Source: Mycocentrospora acerina
Lineage: Eukaryota; Ascomycota; Dothideomycetes; Pleosporales
NCBI GenBank assembly: GCA_022701365.1
Contig: JAKUHH010000379.1
Location: 1-64,000, forward strand
Direction: 5' to 3'
Length of the DNA stretch: 64,000 nt
How positions within the stretch are numbered: the first letter of the stretch is position 1; each line of letters begins with the position of its first letter. The notes under the pieces were generated by a model. The model was not told the origin of the DNA. It did no database searches and saw nothing but the letters and a program-made list of their open reading frames with translations. The translations under genes were made by a program, and so were the position numbers. Shown here in pieces: positions 53,848-64,000 of the stretch.

Positions 53848-55873
53848 CTAGCAAGCATCGTTCGGGATCTTGAAGCTGTCCAAGCGACCTGTAACTTGAT
53901 ATCTAGCTCCCTCACCCAGACCCCTCTTCGCAAAAGCAGTCCAGATCTGGCAAGCGTTGGCCCCGCCGGTAAGAGCCCAGTCGGCATCGATGATAGCATC
54001 ACGAGCCTGAACGAAGTTGGGGTTGCAAGGCTGAAGAGCCATTCCATCCAAAACGATCTTCAGTGCGAGATATTTGCCGTCAGTGGGAACACCGTTCTGA
54101 TCCCAGGTGGGCTTATCGTCGTCATTCTTGCCATGCTTATCAATCAGATTCCAGAGAACCTCGTACAGCATCGATGCCCAAATGTTGCCAATAGGATGGA
54201 CTCTGTCATACAGCTCAACGCTTTGGTAGGTTTGGGGGTTAGTGGTCATGCTGGTGGAATATAGGAAGTTCCTAATACCAGCCGCATTGTTGAACACCCA
54301 TGCACCCATAGCATAGTCAGTCTTGCGAGTGTCACCCTTCTTAAGGCGGATGGCAGTAGCATAAAAGTCGCTCCAGCCTTCACCCATACCGCCAGCTTCA
54401 AGCAGATTCAGGCAACCAGAGTTCTTAGGGCCACCGGTGAGTCGGTTGGAAAGTCCGTGTGTATACTCGTGGATAACAACGCCAGCTTCAAATGAGCAAT
54501 CACGGACAGGAGTGCTCCTGTTCCAGATGTACATCCTCATGCGAGCAGCCTGACCATCAGGAGGAGTGGCAAAGTTGGCGTTGTTAACGCCAGATCCGTC
54601 CTGAGCGTTCAAGTAAACAAAATCATTGCCAACTCCACCAGCGCCATTGTTGTTAATTTCAAAGTTTCCTGCACGCTCATCAAACCCAAGGTCATGAAGC
54701 AAATCGTGGTACTTGTTTGAGGTGTAGAACAGCTGAGTAACTGAGGCGTTGGCATATTTCTTGTAGTCAGTTTCGTTCAAGGAAAGTGGGTAGTGGAACT
54801 TGAGATCCCGGGCGACAGGGCGAGGCAGGCTTAAGAAGCCAGACAATTTGTTGTCCCAATTAGTCTGGGCTACTCCGTTGTTACCACGAGTAGTTTTGAA
54901 CCAGTCAGTTCCATCTGAGTTCCAGCCGAATTCACTTGCAGACGAATCAAATGGATTCTCAACAATAATGCGCTGGCCTTCAGAAGGGTCGTTGATACCC
55001 CATGGGCTGTATAGGTTAGTAAAGTTCATATTGAAGAATTGTGTACTCACTATACTTGGTAGCTATCGTCTGCTGAGTAGTCGACAACACCATGCACCTT
55101 GTTTCCAGTCGTGGCATCGACGTATGTCAGAAGCCAGTTGCTGGCAATGTCGGTCTCGATTCTCCAGGTAAGCTGGAGCTTACCATCAGCGCCTTGGATG
55201 TACACCAAACGCGCTTCTGGCTCATTCAAACTTCCAGTTGTTGACTTAATAGCAAAAGTCTCCTTCTCAGCCTTTGGCTCTGCCTTTGCGGAATCAGCAG
55301 ACATGGGTAGGTCCAGAATATTCACAGCTGATTTCAGAGCATCGGCAGGGTCAGTAGTGTCACGCTTGCCGAGCGCAGGCAGGGAAGGGATGTCGCCTTT
55401 GTAGAAGGAGTTGCCAAAGGAGAAGACTTTTCCATCGCGACCAATCTGACTTCTGTTAGTTGCTGTTTTTTTTTTGCGTAAATTGACATGTTCATAGGCT
55501 GAGTACTTACGTTGACGTTGAAATCAGCGTTGTCAATGTCGAGTCCGTTCGCAGTTTGCTTGAAGTAAAAGTGGGAGACACCGTTCTTTCCAACGTAGTG
55601 GTCGTCAGAAAGGCGGAAAGTAGCACCGGGGACCTGTGCCTGGACAAGGTCCGTAGCGGTCTCCTCGGTGGTTGCTCGTGCCCTCAACGTAGGAATGGTG
55701 GGGTCCAAGTCAACTGCTGTAGCATTCTTGTATTCAGTCTTTACGACCATACGGAAGGCGTCCAGGTTGATAGCCCGTTTACTGAGAGCACTGTTGCTCT
55801 GAGCCGTGGGGTGAGCCTGGATTCCCTTGATGGTGGCCAAGGAGGCCAAGGTTGCGAGGAGAGCGGACCTCAT
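53848..55873 (-). CDS. Fungalysin extracellular metalloprotease (peptidase family M36)
   Basis: Three exons (55873-55511, 55445-55051, 55006-53848; introns 65 and 44 nt) give 638 residues, the usual fungalysin size. A signal peptide (residues 1-20) and an FTP/PepSY-type propeptide ([39 protein letters not shown]) precede the mature domain. Joining exons 2 and 3 gives [17 protein letters not shown], near the maturation point. The mature enzyme has [14 protein letters not shown] (HExxH, about residues 432-436) and [12 protein letters not shown], supplying the third zinc ligand Glu. It is secreted and cleaves proteins broadly, for example plant chitinases and collagenous or keratinous proteins in other fungi. 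It is complete, with high G+C and CpG unlike the repeat-rich part to the left. Confidence 0.97.
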
Positions 55874-57519
55874 GGTGACGAAGGGGACTGGTAAAACGAA
55901 GGAAGAGTGAACGACTGGGGTTGGATCGTCACTGGTGATCTCTTCCCTCCTACTTATACATGATTCTCCATGGCCCGTTGCGAGCCTCTGCCGTCTTAGT
56001 GTCGGAAGGTAGCCCCCTGAAAGCCTCCCAAAAACGAGGTCAGAATAGTAGCGTCATGACCAAGGCTTTTCTCCACCACAGCGCATAACCTCACAAACTG
56101 CCTGTACTGGACCGCGAGGTGGTGGTCGTTCGCGCTGCATGTGTACATGACCCTGCGCTAGATACTTGGCGACTTGTTGTATTAGGAAAGTGATTCTGTC
56201 CAACCCTAGCCCTTCATTCCTTGGCCACTATATGCTGCAGATCGGCCTTGGCGCGATAACCGTTGACCTTCTGAATGAGGTGGTAGTCAGATAGCATGGC
56301 CTTGACGAATCTGTGGTCCACAGGGGACGTGGGCAAAATTGGACGTATCTCGCCACTAACAGATGACCTAGCCAATGACATTGCAACTTCGAGCATCAAT
56401 CAGAAGTCGGAAGTCGGAAGTTGCGCCAGAGGAGGGGAGGCGCTCAGCATCGTCGCTCGCTATTGCGGACACACGGCGAGGCTACAGCACATTTACTGTG
56501 AAAACTACTGCAGGTACCCGTTTACTGTGGAAGCTGCAGGGCGCAGTGTGAGCGGGCCTCGTAATGGTTGATATTAGGTACCTATGTACATGTCACCATC
56601 AGCGACGCACGCTGGGTCTGGTGCCGGACGGCACGGCTCTGTCACGCCGTCCACCTGCCCATCTGGCATTAGCGGGGGTTGACATTCCGCCCGAACAAAT
56701 GTTATTGCATCAAACACTAGCGCAAAGCATCAACGCCTAGATGTTGCAATCGGGGGAGGCGACATGTGGGCGCCTGCATCTGTGCAGATGAGCGAGATGA
56801 GATGCTGTCAGAGAAGCATCAAGCCGTTGGCCACAACACCGTGCCAAGAGATGCTAGAGCGGAACGTCTGAGCTTATTCTGCAGACATGGTCGCGTGTGG
56901 CTTCAATCGTACAAGCTTTGCCGATACATGATGTCGAGAAAATGATTTATATCCCAGTACATACACCGAAAAGGCTGCAAAGTATCTAGACACCATTGCC
57001 TTCCTCATCTGGTGCCGCTCTGCACGCCGCGTTTATCCGCCCGGTGGCCATACTGCACGCAAAGATGCCATGTAGTTATGGTGTGGAGGATTCGATCCTG
57101 AGGCTGTAGAAAGACTCTTTGCTCCACGGAACGGTAATAGAGAAAAGGCAAGTTTTTCGAGAATAACAATTGGCGAGAGTCGCAAGGCCTCTACTCGATG
57201 CTATTACTTCACGGAAGTCAACCATGTCCCTCCATAGTAAGAAACCACATCGCTGAACAAGTTGGAGCCAAAGTGCCAGTAGCAGTACCAATCACAGCTT
57301 CACTGATATCGCTTCCATTGTACCATGTCCGCCGGGAAAACAAGACCATCGCTTGTAGGCGTCGTAATATATTTTGCAAAAAAATTCTCTCAGGGTATTT
57401 GTCACTCTACTCCCAATCTGCAGTCAATGAAATAAAAATCTCACGCATCATTCACATTTATCCGACAAGACGCCCAACACATGCACTTAATTTCATTCAT
57501 CCATCTACTGCTACTATAC
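55874..57519. other. Intergenic, 1.6 kb
   Basis: Upstream of fungalysin. G+C-rich in its left half. A 61-codon frame at 56214-56399 (-) has no recognised domain. No repeat or RNA gene seen. Confidence 0.5.
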
Positions 57520-57976
57520 CTATAGCTTGCTCTCAAATCCCCCGGATTCCTTCGTAAAGTATACCTCCATGGGCTTCGCCAACAAGTCCTCTTCTTTTAT
57601 CGTCTTGCCCAACGTCCTGAAGTAATCTGTCTTCGCGTGTGTAGCGATTGCAGCCTTGTCTTTATAACTGCACTTCATCAGCAAACGTCATATCTTTTGT
57701 TGTCGTTGAACAAATCCCAACATACGTTTCCAACATGAAAAATTTCGGGCTCTCTCCCTTTTCATTCGTTTCCCGTTGGAGATGAAACTTCAGCGTTCCC
57801 GGCTCATTGGCCTTGACAGATGCAGCGGCAGCGGTAAGCAATTCCTCAACCTTTCAACATTGAAATCAGCCCTACATCTCTGTTCTCCTTGCACCAGATT
57901 TTCTTGCTTGTTGTATGCTTACTCTGTCTGCCTTTCCGGCTTTGGGCGTAATGACGGCAATGATGTCTATAGGCAT
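57520..57976 (-). CDS. Small ABM-domain (antibiotic biosynthesis monooxygenase-like) protein
   Basis: Three short exons (57976-57923, 57850-57726, 57667-57520; introns 72 and 58 nt) give 108 residues, too fragmented to appear as one open frame. The protein reads MPIDIIAVITPKAGKADR, VEELLTAAAASVKANEPG, TLKFHLQRETNEKGES, KFFMLETYKDKAAIATHAKT, DYFRTLGKTIKEEDLLAKPM. This follows the ABM dimeric alpha-beta barrel: beta strand, helix, strand with E.G...., 'f...E.Y.d..A...H..t..f', and an end carrying helix plus strand. Fungal members resemble quinol monooxygenases (YgiN-like) that need no metal or flavin, or are of unknown role. It is cytosolic. It belongs to the same fold superfamily as the EthD proteins at 2.75 and 36.9 kb. 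Confidence 0.9.
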
Positions 57977-58565
57977 TGCGACGTAGAATGTATGCTAAAC
58001 GGATAGTGAACGGGTGGTTGATGTGATGTGGGGTTTAACTGCTGCGTGAGTTTCGTTCAAAGGCGGATCCTGGGTTGGATTGTTAGTGATGGCGATGACG
58101 GTATTAGACATTGCTGATTCTAGTTCTCCGCTCATGTTTGACCCGAAAGTTGCCGAGGCACAATCGAGACGAGCGAGCTTCATACTCAACAATGCAAATC
58201 GAACGTATCGGGCTTAAACATCAACGTTTCAGATAGCAATAAGAGCTCTCCAAGCGATGATTACAAATTTTAATAAAACGGTGTTCTTTTACATAAAATC
58301 TTTTATTCCTAATCTCACTTATTGAATATCTGGTCTTTACTGCGCATACTCGAGGTAATAGGGTGATCCTTCATTGCACGCATCTTTGCTGTCCCAATGT
58401 TGCCAACTTCACAAACCTATTTCTTTTTCCAAGCCGTTGCAAATCTACATGTACGTGAGTATCGTCACAGCTGTTGTCGAGAAGACGCGTATTTCAATAT
58501 TATACTATGCTGCACCCGGAGCGCGTGACCCCGACTTCATAATATCACTACCAATTCCACGCATC
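57977..58565. other. Intergenic, 0.6 kb
   Basis: Between two minus-strand genes; contains the ABM promoter and the terminator of the next gene. No additional gene recognised. Confidence 0.5.
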
Positions 58566-60053
58566 TTATCCCTTCGCCTTCTCGACAAGTTTATCAAATA
58601 CCTTACAAGAGTAATGAGTAATTGGAGCGACCATTGCCCAGAACATGGCTGCAGGAAGCATCCCAATGACGGTGACGAATGTGGGATGCTGAGGATAGAG
58701 GATGATCTGCTTCTGATCGGGAGATAGAATGGCGTCGACGTCTTCTGAAGTCGCAATCAAATTATTGCTCCAATCTCCTATGAGTTCCAATTCGGGTGTA
58801 CTGCCTAAAGAAGGCATTGAAGTCTTGATAGAGGACTCTGTGGATATAGCTTGCGACGTGGTACTGCTAAGAGCATCGAAGTTCTGTCTCGGGGAGTGCG
58901 ACTCTTGCCAAAGTTGGTATTGAAAAGGTATCCGAGTTGTAAGATTTAATCGTTCCAATTTTGATATGACATGCTTGTGGAGTTGCGTCTCGACTGGAGT
59001 GCTCGCCATGATCAAATCTCCAGCTACATCAGTTGCTATCATGGTTCTCGGGGGGTTGAGATCCGCTTTTCGAGACTGTTCAAGATTCTTAACATCTGCC
59101 TCTCGGGATATCTCTACAGTTTCTTTGGGCAATAAAGTATCCCGCCGGCTCTTGGAAGACGGGTTCTTTTTGCCCTTGTACTGCTTAAAGAAGTTGAGTG
59201 TCTTTGTGAAAGGTGTTTCCTCCAGGATGGTAGTGTTTGGACTAATTTCAATGCATTTTGCGTCCGGCGTTTGTATGACTGTGGACTCAGTATGTAGTGG
59301 TAAATTAATGTCGGAGAAATGCTGCAGGGTAGGTATTTGTTTGGACCGGTGGTGAGTTATGGGAGAGGCACCAAATCTGGAATGTACCTACCGTTCAGAC
59401 GTCAGCATTCAAATATGAAAAAGATTTTCTATTTCGTGTCTACATCTTACCCCCAGAAAATCTTCATTCAGCTTTTCATCGACCTCTGCACGCTGCGCCT
59501 GCCTGTCTCTTGTGTTGTTAGGTGTCGTTTGCTTGTATACGTACAAACAATTCAATTCCAGAGGTTGAACAGATGGTGTCCCTTTCTCTATCAAGTGAAT
59601 GATGTTCCTAACATCGTATTCATCTTTCATGTTGCTCTTGAACTCTTCCTCGCCACTCAACTCCACGCACCCATACTTATCCTCGTACCCGCCAGTCGTC
59701 TCATCTCCAAGATCTCCAAAAACCCCAGTTGCGCCATCCTCTTTGCACTCGTCGCTGCTGTTATTCTCTACATCATCAATTCGACCATCGTCTTCGGAGA
59801 AGCCACCAAAGCGCTCATCAGCACCAGGAGAAGACTGCGAAGGACGTTGAACATCCAGCAAAAGTTTTTCCAACGTGCGACAGTCAGCAGGCGAAAAAGA
59901 CGCACAGACTCCTTTTCTATGTGATGTAGATATGGGAATGAGAGTGGTTTCGTTGCCGGGGGTGCTGGGAGTAGGCTGTAGAGAGGCGAGCCGAAGTGGT
60001 GAGGGAGAGACAGGTGAGAAGTGAGTTTTTGGCTGCGAGAGATGGGGAGTCAT
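58566..60053 (-). CDS. Hypothetical protein with a C-terminal membrane segment
   Basis: Two exons (60053-59451 and 59387-58566; 63-nt intron with GTAAGA donor and CTGAC branch site) give 474 residues. I do not recognise the family. The N-terminus (MTPHLSQPKTHFSPVSPSPL...) is rich in Ser, Pro and Thr. An acidic stretch follows around residues 70-120 (FSEDDGRIDDVENNSSDECK), then a basic patch (KQYKGKKNPSSKSRR) and a predicted disordered middle. Near the end, TFVTVIGMLPAAMFWAMVAP is one hydrophobic helix followed by about 20 residues with basic end EKAKG. This gives the layout of a long disordered protein anchored by one C-terminal helix. Alternative starts exist upstream (frame open to 60143). 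It lies head-to-tail with JAC1 in an otherwise core-like region. Confidence 0.75.
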
Positions 60054-60460
60054 CTGGTGTCTTTTTGTCTCTGGTGAGACGACGGTGTAAGATGGGAAAT
60101 CTCTGTAACAGTCGAAAAGGTGTGTGGCTGACGTGTTGAGCAATTATCAGATTGAGCGATCAGTGTTGTTGCAGGGGTTGGGAAACCAAGGAGAAAGCAT
60201 ATGTGCGTGCAAAAAACAACCGTGACGCAATGTGGTCGAACAAACGGAAAGCGCGGTGCAAGATGCACAGGAAGGTTTGAGGTGAGAGCAAGAACATGCA
60301 CGTACAGAGATGGCGAAGAAAGTTGTGAAAGCAGATGACTATTTCTAGCCCTCTTTGATGCGTTTGTTTGGTTCTGATTATCTTGCGCCTGCAGTGACAC
60401 ATGATCTGGTATTTGTGAATTCCACAGTTATTGTCGTAGTTGGAGAACGCGTAGTTATGC

Positions 60461-61216
60461 CTAATGTTCCAAAACAACAGGCTTCCCCTTCTCCCAATTA
60501 GCGATACTTTCGGCAATATTCATCCAATACCTCAGCTTGACAGCCTCCTCTTTGGCGCCCTCTATATTGTCCTGTGCAAAACACTGATCCAGAATCCCAA
60601 CGCTCTGTTCTATCCTCTCTTCATTCTCCTCCCGCATCTCCGCCAGCTCGCCCTCTTCCTGCGCCTCCTCGATGCGCTCCCGTGCCTCCAATACCTCCAT
60701 CAGCAGTTCGGGATCCTCTACTTTCAGGCGCTCGTCTTCTGCGACATCGATACCACGCAAGAAGAGTAGGTATTGTGCGCGTAAGAGTGGGCTCTGGAGC
60801 GTCTTGTATGCCTCGTTTATGCGCGACGAGAGAGCCTCGGCGCGCTTCTTGTCATGCTGTGGATGCAGATCGGGGTGCGCGCGAGCCTGGAGCTGCAGAA
60901 ACTCGCGCTTCAGGGCGGAGAGGTCTACAGCAAAAGGCCCTTGAGGGGGTGGGCCCGAGGGAAGGGCAGTGGGAAAGAAGGAGTAGTGCGTTTGAGGGGG
61001 TTGTGGCGTCGAGGATGGTGTGGAGAAGGGTGTTTCTTTGATGTTGGGCGACGACGAGGTGGATTGGTGGCGACGCGCTGTGTACTGTGGAGGGGCGCGT
61101 TGGGAGCAGAAGAGGCACGGGGTTGCCCTCGTTTGTGTGCGCAATGGCGAGACAGGCGACTCGGAGGTGAGGGGTGCGCGCAGTCGGCGCACTACAGCTG
61201 CACGTATTGATCGCAT
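60461..61216 (-). CDS. JAC1: Mitochondrial iron-sulfur cluster J-protein co-chaperone (HSCB/JAC1)
   Basis: 251 residues from the ATG at 61216 (MRSIRAAVVRRLRAP); the frame is open 30 codons further upstream, but this start yields a classic Arg-rich mitochondrial presequence. The J-domain follows: THYSFFPTALPSGPPPQGPF, then LKREFLQLQARAHPDLHPQH with the obligatory HPD motif, and SSRINEAYKTLQSPLLRAQY. The C-terminal three-helix domain (DPELLMEVLEARERIEEA...) binds the scaffold Isu1. JAC1 recruits Hsp70 (Ssq1) to Isu1 for transfer of Fe-S clusters in the matrix. A CLFCSQRAPP stretch near residue 33 is reminiscent of the zinc-binding CxxC region in animal HSCB, but only one CxxC is visible. It is divergently arranged with the DUF924 gene. 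Confidence 0.95.
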   Translation of the reverse strand: MRSIRAAVVRRLRAPLTSESPVSPLRTQTRATPCLFCSQRAPPQYTARRHQSTSSSPNIKETPFSTPSSTPQPPQTHYSFFPTALPSGPPPQGPFAVDLSALKREFLQLQARAHPDLHPQHDKKRAEALSSRINEAYKTLQSPLLRAQYLLFLRGIDVAEDERLKVEDPELLMEVLEARERIEEAQEEGELAEMREENEERIEQSVGILDQCFAQDNIEGAKEEAVKLRYWMNIAESIANWEKGKPVVLEH

Positions 61217-61518
61217 GGTGCTGGATTTATATTGTCTATGTCGTAGCGTACGTCGAGGGTTGTCGCGCAGACATGCAGTGAACGCGGGAGTCGACGACCA
61301 CGACAAAATGGCCCGAGGGCGAACATGTCCACTTTGTTACGTCACCCTCGATGGACGACGCCTACATTGTACTAGGTATGACTGTGTGGTGTGGCACAGG
61401 CGCGTCGCCCAATGACAAACGCTAACGAGCGAGCGGCAGAAGAATGCAAGCCCAGCATCACTCCGGCACATACAACTAGCTACCCAGCCTAGTTGTATTT
61501 CAATTGCCCCAGCTAGCA
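61217..61518. promoter_or_regulatory. Divergent promoter region of JAC1 and the DUF924 gene
   Basis: 302 bases separate the two start codons, so both promoters must be here. G+C-rich, without an obvious TATA box, as expected for housekeeping genes. Confidence 0.6.
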
Positions 61519-62352
61519 ATGCTTGCCCGCACAGTGTCTCTGCGTCTGCCCCGCGTTCCTCTCGTTGCACGGCGCACCATGTCTTCCTTCAAGCTCGACA
61601 AGTCCATCTTTACCCCCACGCTCTACAAGCAACTGACCGACCTCTGGCTCCAGGACGTGAATCCTAATGGTCAATCACTAGATCCAAGCGCCATCAAGCG
61701 CTGGTTCACTGGCTCCCCTGACGAAAAACTCGCCTTCGACAATCTATGCCGCTCCAACTTTGCGTCTGCACTTGAGAGCATCTCGCCCTCCAAATGGGCC
61801 AATCCCAGCGCAGAACCATTCCTGCAGGAACTAAAAGACGTGGCGCAGAACAAGTCAGACGGTGAAGCTGCATGGACGGCCCTCAGCATGGTCATCCTCC
61901 TAGACCAAATCCCTCGCAACATCTACCGCACCGACGACGGCCTCAGGAAAGTCTACTCTCACTACGACTCCCTATGTTATTCCCTGACGCGATCCCTCTT
62001 CTCCACTACCCGTCCAGACCTGCACCCCGAGTGGCGCACATCCACAGCACATCGCATGTGGTTCTTTCTGCCGCTCATGCACTCTGAAGACATTGCAGCG
62101 CACGACAAGCTGCACACCCTGCTCACAGAGCTACAACAAGACTTGGAGAAACTGCCTGGGGCTGAGTCGTCCAAGTTTCTCTGCCAGAAGCAGTTTGAGT
62201 CTGAGCGTGAGCATAGGGAGATACTGGACAAGTTTGGAAGGTATCCGCATCGAAATAGCGCTCTAGGACGTGAGACCACCGACGACGAGAAGGTGTTTCT
62301 GGAAAGCGGCGGTGCTACGTTTGGAGTTGGGCAGGATAAAGCAAACGCGTGA
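61519..62352 (+). CDS. DUF924 family protein
   Basis: 277 residues, single exon. The ATG at 61519 gives MLARTVSLRLPRVPLVARRT, a likely mitochondrial presequence; a second ATG at 61579 (MSSFKLDKS) would give a cytosolic form. DUF924 features are present: DLWLQDVNPNGQSLDPSAIK then RWFTGSPD (family 'fWf......kWw..d..fD'), AFDNLCRSNFASALE, the hallmark LSMVILLDQIPRNIYR (family 'l.liilLDQfpRn.fR'), EWRTSTAHRMWFFLPLMHSED, and ILDKFGRYPHRNSALGR, then ETTDDEKVFL. The fold is a TPR-like helical bundle of unknown biochemistry, widely conserved in fungi and bacteria. The sequence is complete and looks like a core gene. Confidence 0.93.
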   Translation: MLARTVSLRLPRVPLVARRTMSSFKLDKSIFTPTLYKQLTDLWLQDVNPNGQSLDPSAIKRWFTGSPDEKLAFDNLCRSNFASALESISPSKWANPSAEPFLQELKDVAQNKSDGEAAWTALSMVILLDQIPRNIYRTDDGLRKVYSHYDSLCYSLTRSLFSTTRPDLHPEWRTSTAHRMWFFLPLMHSEDIAAHDKLHTLLTELQQDLEKLPGAESSKFLCQKQFESEREHREILDKFGRYPHRNSALGRETTDDEKVFLESGGATFGVGQDKANA

Positions 62353-62646
62353 CTCTACCACAGCCTCTCCCCTAAAATGCAAGCCAGACTCCATCTTGAA
62401 CATTTCAACTCTCAAATCGCATTCTCTCGTTCGCCAGAGCTCTTCTTCTTGCTGAGGTGTTTTCTCTAGCCAGTCGGGAATCGGTGGAGCATTGATGCGA
62501 ATAGGAGTGCAGCGCCTCAGTGCGTCTGGAGTTCCTGTGCAGACCAAAAAGTAGGGTCCTCTGTCCTTCTCACACATGCCCACAAACAGTCAAGGCCATC
62601 TTACCAAACATCAGAATGTCTAAAAGACCTCATCAAGTGCAAAAAA

Positions 62647-62759
62647 GGGTCTTGCCGCGACTCGAACGCGGGGCCTCTCGCAAATGTGCTTAGAACGCTA
62701 CTTCAGAAGAGAAGTCACGTGAACCCTAAGCGAGAATCATACCACTAGACCACAAGACC
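62647..62759 (-). tRNA. tRNA-Pro(AGG) with a 41-nt intron
   Basis: On the minus strand: acceptor stem GGTCTTG pairs with CAAGACC; D-arm TGGTCTAGTGGTATGA; anticodon stem CTCGC/GCGAG with loop TTAGGGT, giving anticodon AGG; T-arm CCGCGTTCGAGTCGCGG. An intron of 41 nt (62723-62683) follows the base 3' of the anticodon, the standard position for eukaryotic nuclear tRNA introns. The discriminator base is C. Confidence 0.97.
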
Positions 62760-63554
62760 TTGTTTGATTGATGGATGACAGAAAAAGAAAAGCATATATA
62801 TTCACGAAAGCATTTTGAGCGATCAATATTGAGGACACGCACAAGCTGTGTCAACTAAATTTGGCCACACAAATACTCACGGAAGTGCTTGGCGAATGTC
62901 GTGGCACTGCTCAGGCCAAAGGCTGGCCATGGCCAATGTGGGGCGTATGACATGCGGGCACAGCGCAAGAGATTCACAATGCGCGCCGTGAACATGGCCG
63001 CGCGCTGCAACTGCAGAACACACAGCACGCGAAGACGGGGATTCAGCGACTACTTCAACGCCGTGAGCATTTGCCACCTGCAGTGCACTTTGTTCGCGTC
63101 ATGACGTCAAGGACACTCAACGGACCGAGCTGTGCTGTCACAAGCCAACTACATGCGGTCGACGCGTCGTTGACCTGCCTGGCATTCCTCATGGCGCCTC
63201 TCACACTGCCACTGCTTGGTTGAGGATCCTGCAACCACCATGGTGCGCCTTTTTGTGCCGGAAGGCGCGTCCTCTCCACACCCTCCCGTCGGCCAGGGCT
63301 AACGACTTCCAGGCGACGGACAGCATGTCATCACTCCTCGCCGCCCCCCTCCTCTCCCTGCGGAAACGCGCTTCAGCTCCATTCCAGCTTCAGGCGTCTT
63401 ACTAGGTGCTGGCTGGACTGGACTCCTCGCTCTTGCTGGTCGATCTCGCCCCGGCACGTTTCTACGATGCACTGCAGTCTTCAGCGCGATTGACCTCGCA
63501 TACCGATTGCCAGCTGCGTACGGAACACACCACTTGAACAAGGCTGTTTTCAAG
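62760..63554. other. Intergenic, 0.8 kb
   Basis: High G+C. Short frames on both strands are featureless. A perfect TGACGTCA (63102-63109) lies about 450 bases before the next start codon. An upstream exon of the next gene could hide here, but none is demonstrable. Confidence 0.45.
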
Positions 63555-64000
63555 ATGGAGAATATCGACCCACAGCCCTTCAAGCTGTGGGAGAGAACGC
63601 CCCATTGGACCATGACAGACGCAACATTGGTCGGAGGCGCGCTTGGACTGGTAGCTGCAATAAGTCCGCGCGCTTTGCCTGGCATTTCTGGATGGCGCCG
63701 CTATCTTGGTGCGGCAACTGTTGGATGTTATCTAGGGCTCAAAACTGGACAGACTGTTCTTCTCACTATTCCTCCTCACCTTGTGCGAGGCCTGGATGTC
63801 GCGCAATCGAAATACGTACACACCCACTACCACAAGCTGAACGATGACAACGAATTACAAGCTTCTTTATCCCTACCCGCCAGGTGGAGGCTCAAGGTGT
63901 ACATGTGGGCAGAGTTTCTTTCTCCTCGTCCTCTAACACGAGGTGACCAGAGTGCGTCAGTGGGTGGGGTAACGTCGCAACCAACGCTACACGCATCAGA
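63555..64000 (+). CDS. Hypothetical membrane protein, partial at window end
   Basis: The frame from the ATG at 63555 is open to the last base (148 residues so far) with no stop, so the gene continues past the window. It begins MENIDPQPFKLWERTPHWTM. Two hydrophobic stretches follow: ATLVGGALGLVAAISPRALP (about residues 24-43) and RRYLGAATVGCYLGLKTGQT (about residues 49-68), then a His/charged stretch (HTHYHKLNDDNELQ). Two short membrane helices with a 'GG.lG...A' motif suggest a small organelle-membrane protein. I do not recognise the family. An intron could start near CGAG/GTGACC (about 63940), in which case the last residues shown by the open frame are not translated. Confidence 0.7.
   Translation, partial: MENIDPQPFKLWERTPHWTMTDATLVGGALGLVAAISPRALPGISGWRRYLGAATVGCYLGLKTGQTVLLTIPPHLVRGLDVAQSKYVHTHYHKLNDDNELQASLSLPARWRLKVYMWAEFLSPRPLTRGDQSASVGGVTSQPTLHAS

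Noticed and set aside
54800..55171. Plus-strand frame across the fungalysin gene
   Set aside because: Antisense shadow of the M36 coding exons.
60574..61041. 155-codon plus-strand frame
   Set aside because: Antisense shadow of JAC1; Arg/Pro/Ala-rich low-complexity translation caused by high G+C.

Overview
The window is the end of a chromosome of a filamentous ascomycete, probably a plant-associated or saprotrophic member of the Pezizomycotina. It opens with an exact (CCCTAA)n telomere. Genes carry short introns (about 42-75 nt) with GTRNGT donors and CTRAC-type branch sites. There are Zn2Cys6 regulators, an RTA1 protein, a fungalysin and a TPP-riboswitch-controlled THI5 gene. Several very AT-rich, CpG-poor islands look like repeats degraded by repeat-induced point mutation (RIP). 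Species cannot be fixed from the sequence alone.

Layout. 1-6.4 kb: telomere, AT-rich repeat graveyard (LTR remnants, a 56-bp inverted repeat pair) and one isolated secreted EthD-like gene. 6.5-21.6 kb: GH43 glycosidase (-), a sterol-glucosyltransferase-like UGT (+), a Zn2Cys6 factor (-), an RTA1 membrane protein (-), a small hAT-type non-autonomous element, a DUF1993 protein (+), a small secreted metzincin-like protein (-) and a secreted intradiol dioxygenase (-). 21.6-27.1 kb: gene-poor, with a 1.3-kb AT-rich island. 27.1-31.8 kb: TPP riboswitch plus THI5/NMT1, then a second secreted metzincin-like protein. 32.5-37.2 kb: a redox group (zinc-type MDR, DJ-1/PfpI, EthD). 37.8-39.6 kb: a second repeat graveyard holding a LINE RNase H remnant and a textbook solo LTR. 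40.2-53.4 kb: a Zn2Cys6 factor, a broken Old Yellow Enzyme gene, a frameshifted DUF1254/DUF1214 gene, an iron-type alcohol dehydrogenase/maleylacetate reductase and an alpha-L-rhamnosidase-like enzyme. From about 53.8 kb on, the sequence is visibly more GC-rich and the genes look like core genome: fungalysin, ABM monooxygenase, an unknown tail-anchored-looking protein, the JAC1/HSCB co-chaperone, a DUF924 protein, intron-containing tRNA-Pro(AGG) and a partial membrane protein at the right edge.

How the genes fit together. Most subtelomeric genes are accessory functions: plant polysaccharide attack (GH43, rhamnosidase), aromatic-compound breakdown (intradiol dioxygenase, maleylacetate reductase, EthD proteins, MDR) and secreted proteins with zinc-protease motifs. 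At least two genes are broken (OYE, DUF1254), and THI5 has a splice/frame conflict, which agrees with relaxed selection near a chromosome end. Most gene models below were obtained by joining reading frames across introns that I could see. Those with conserved residues spanning the junction are firm; terminal exons of the iron ADH are less so.
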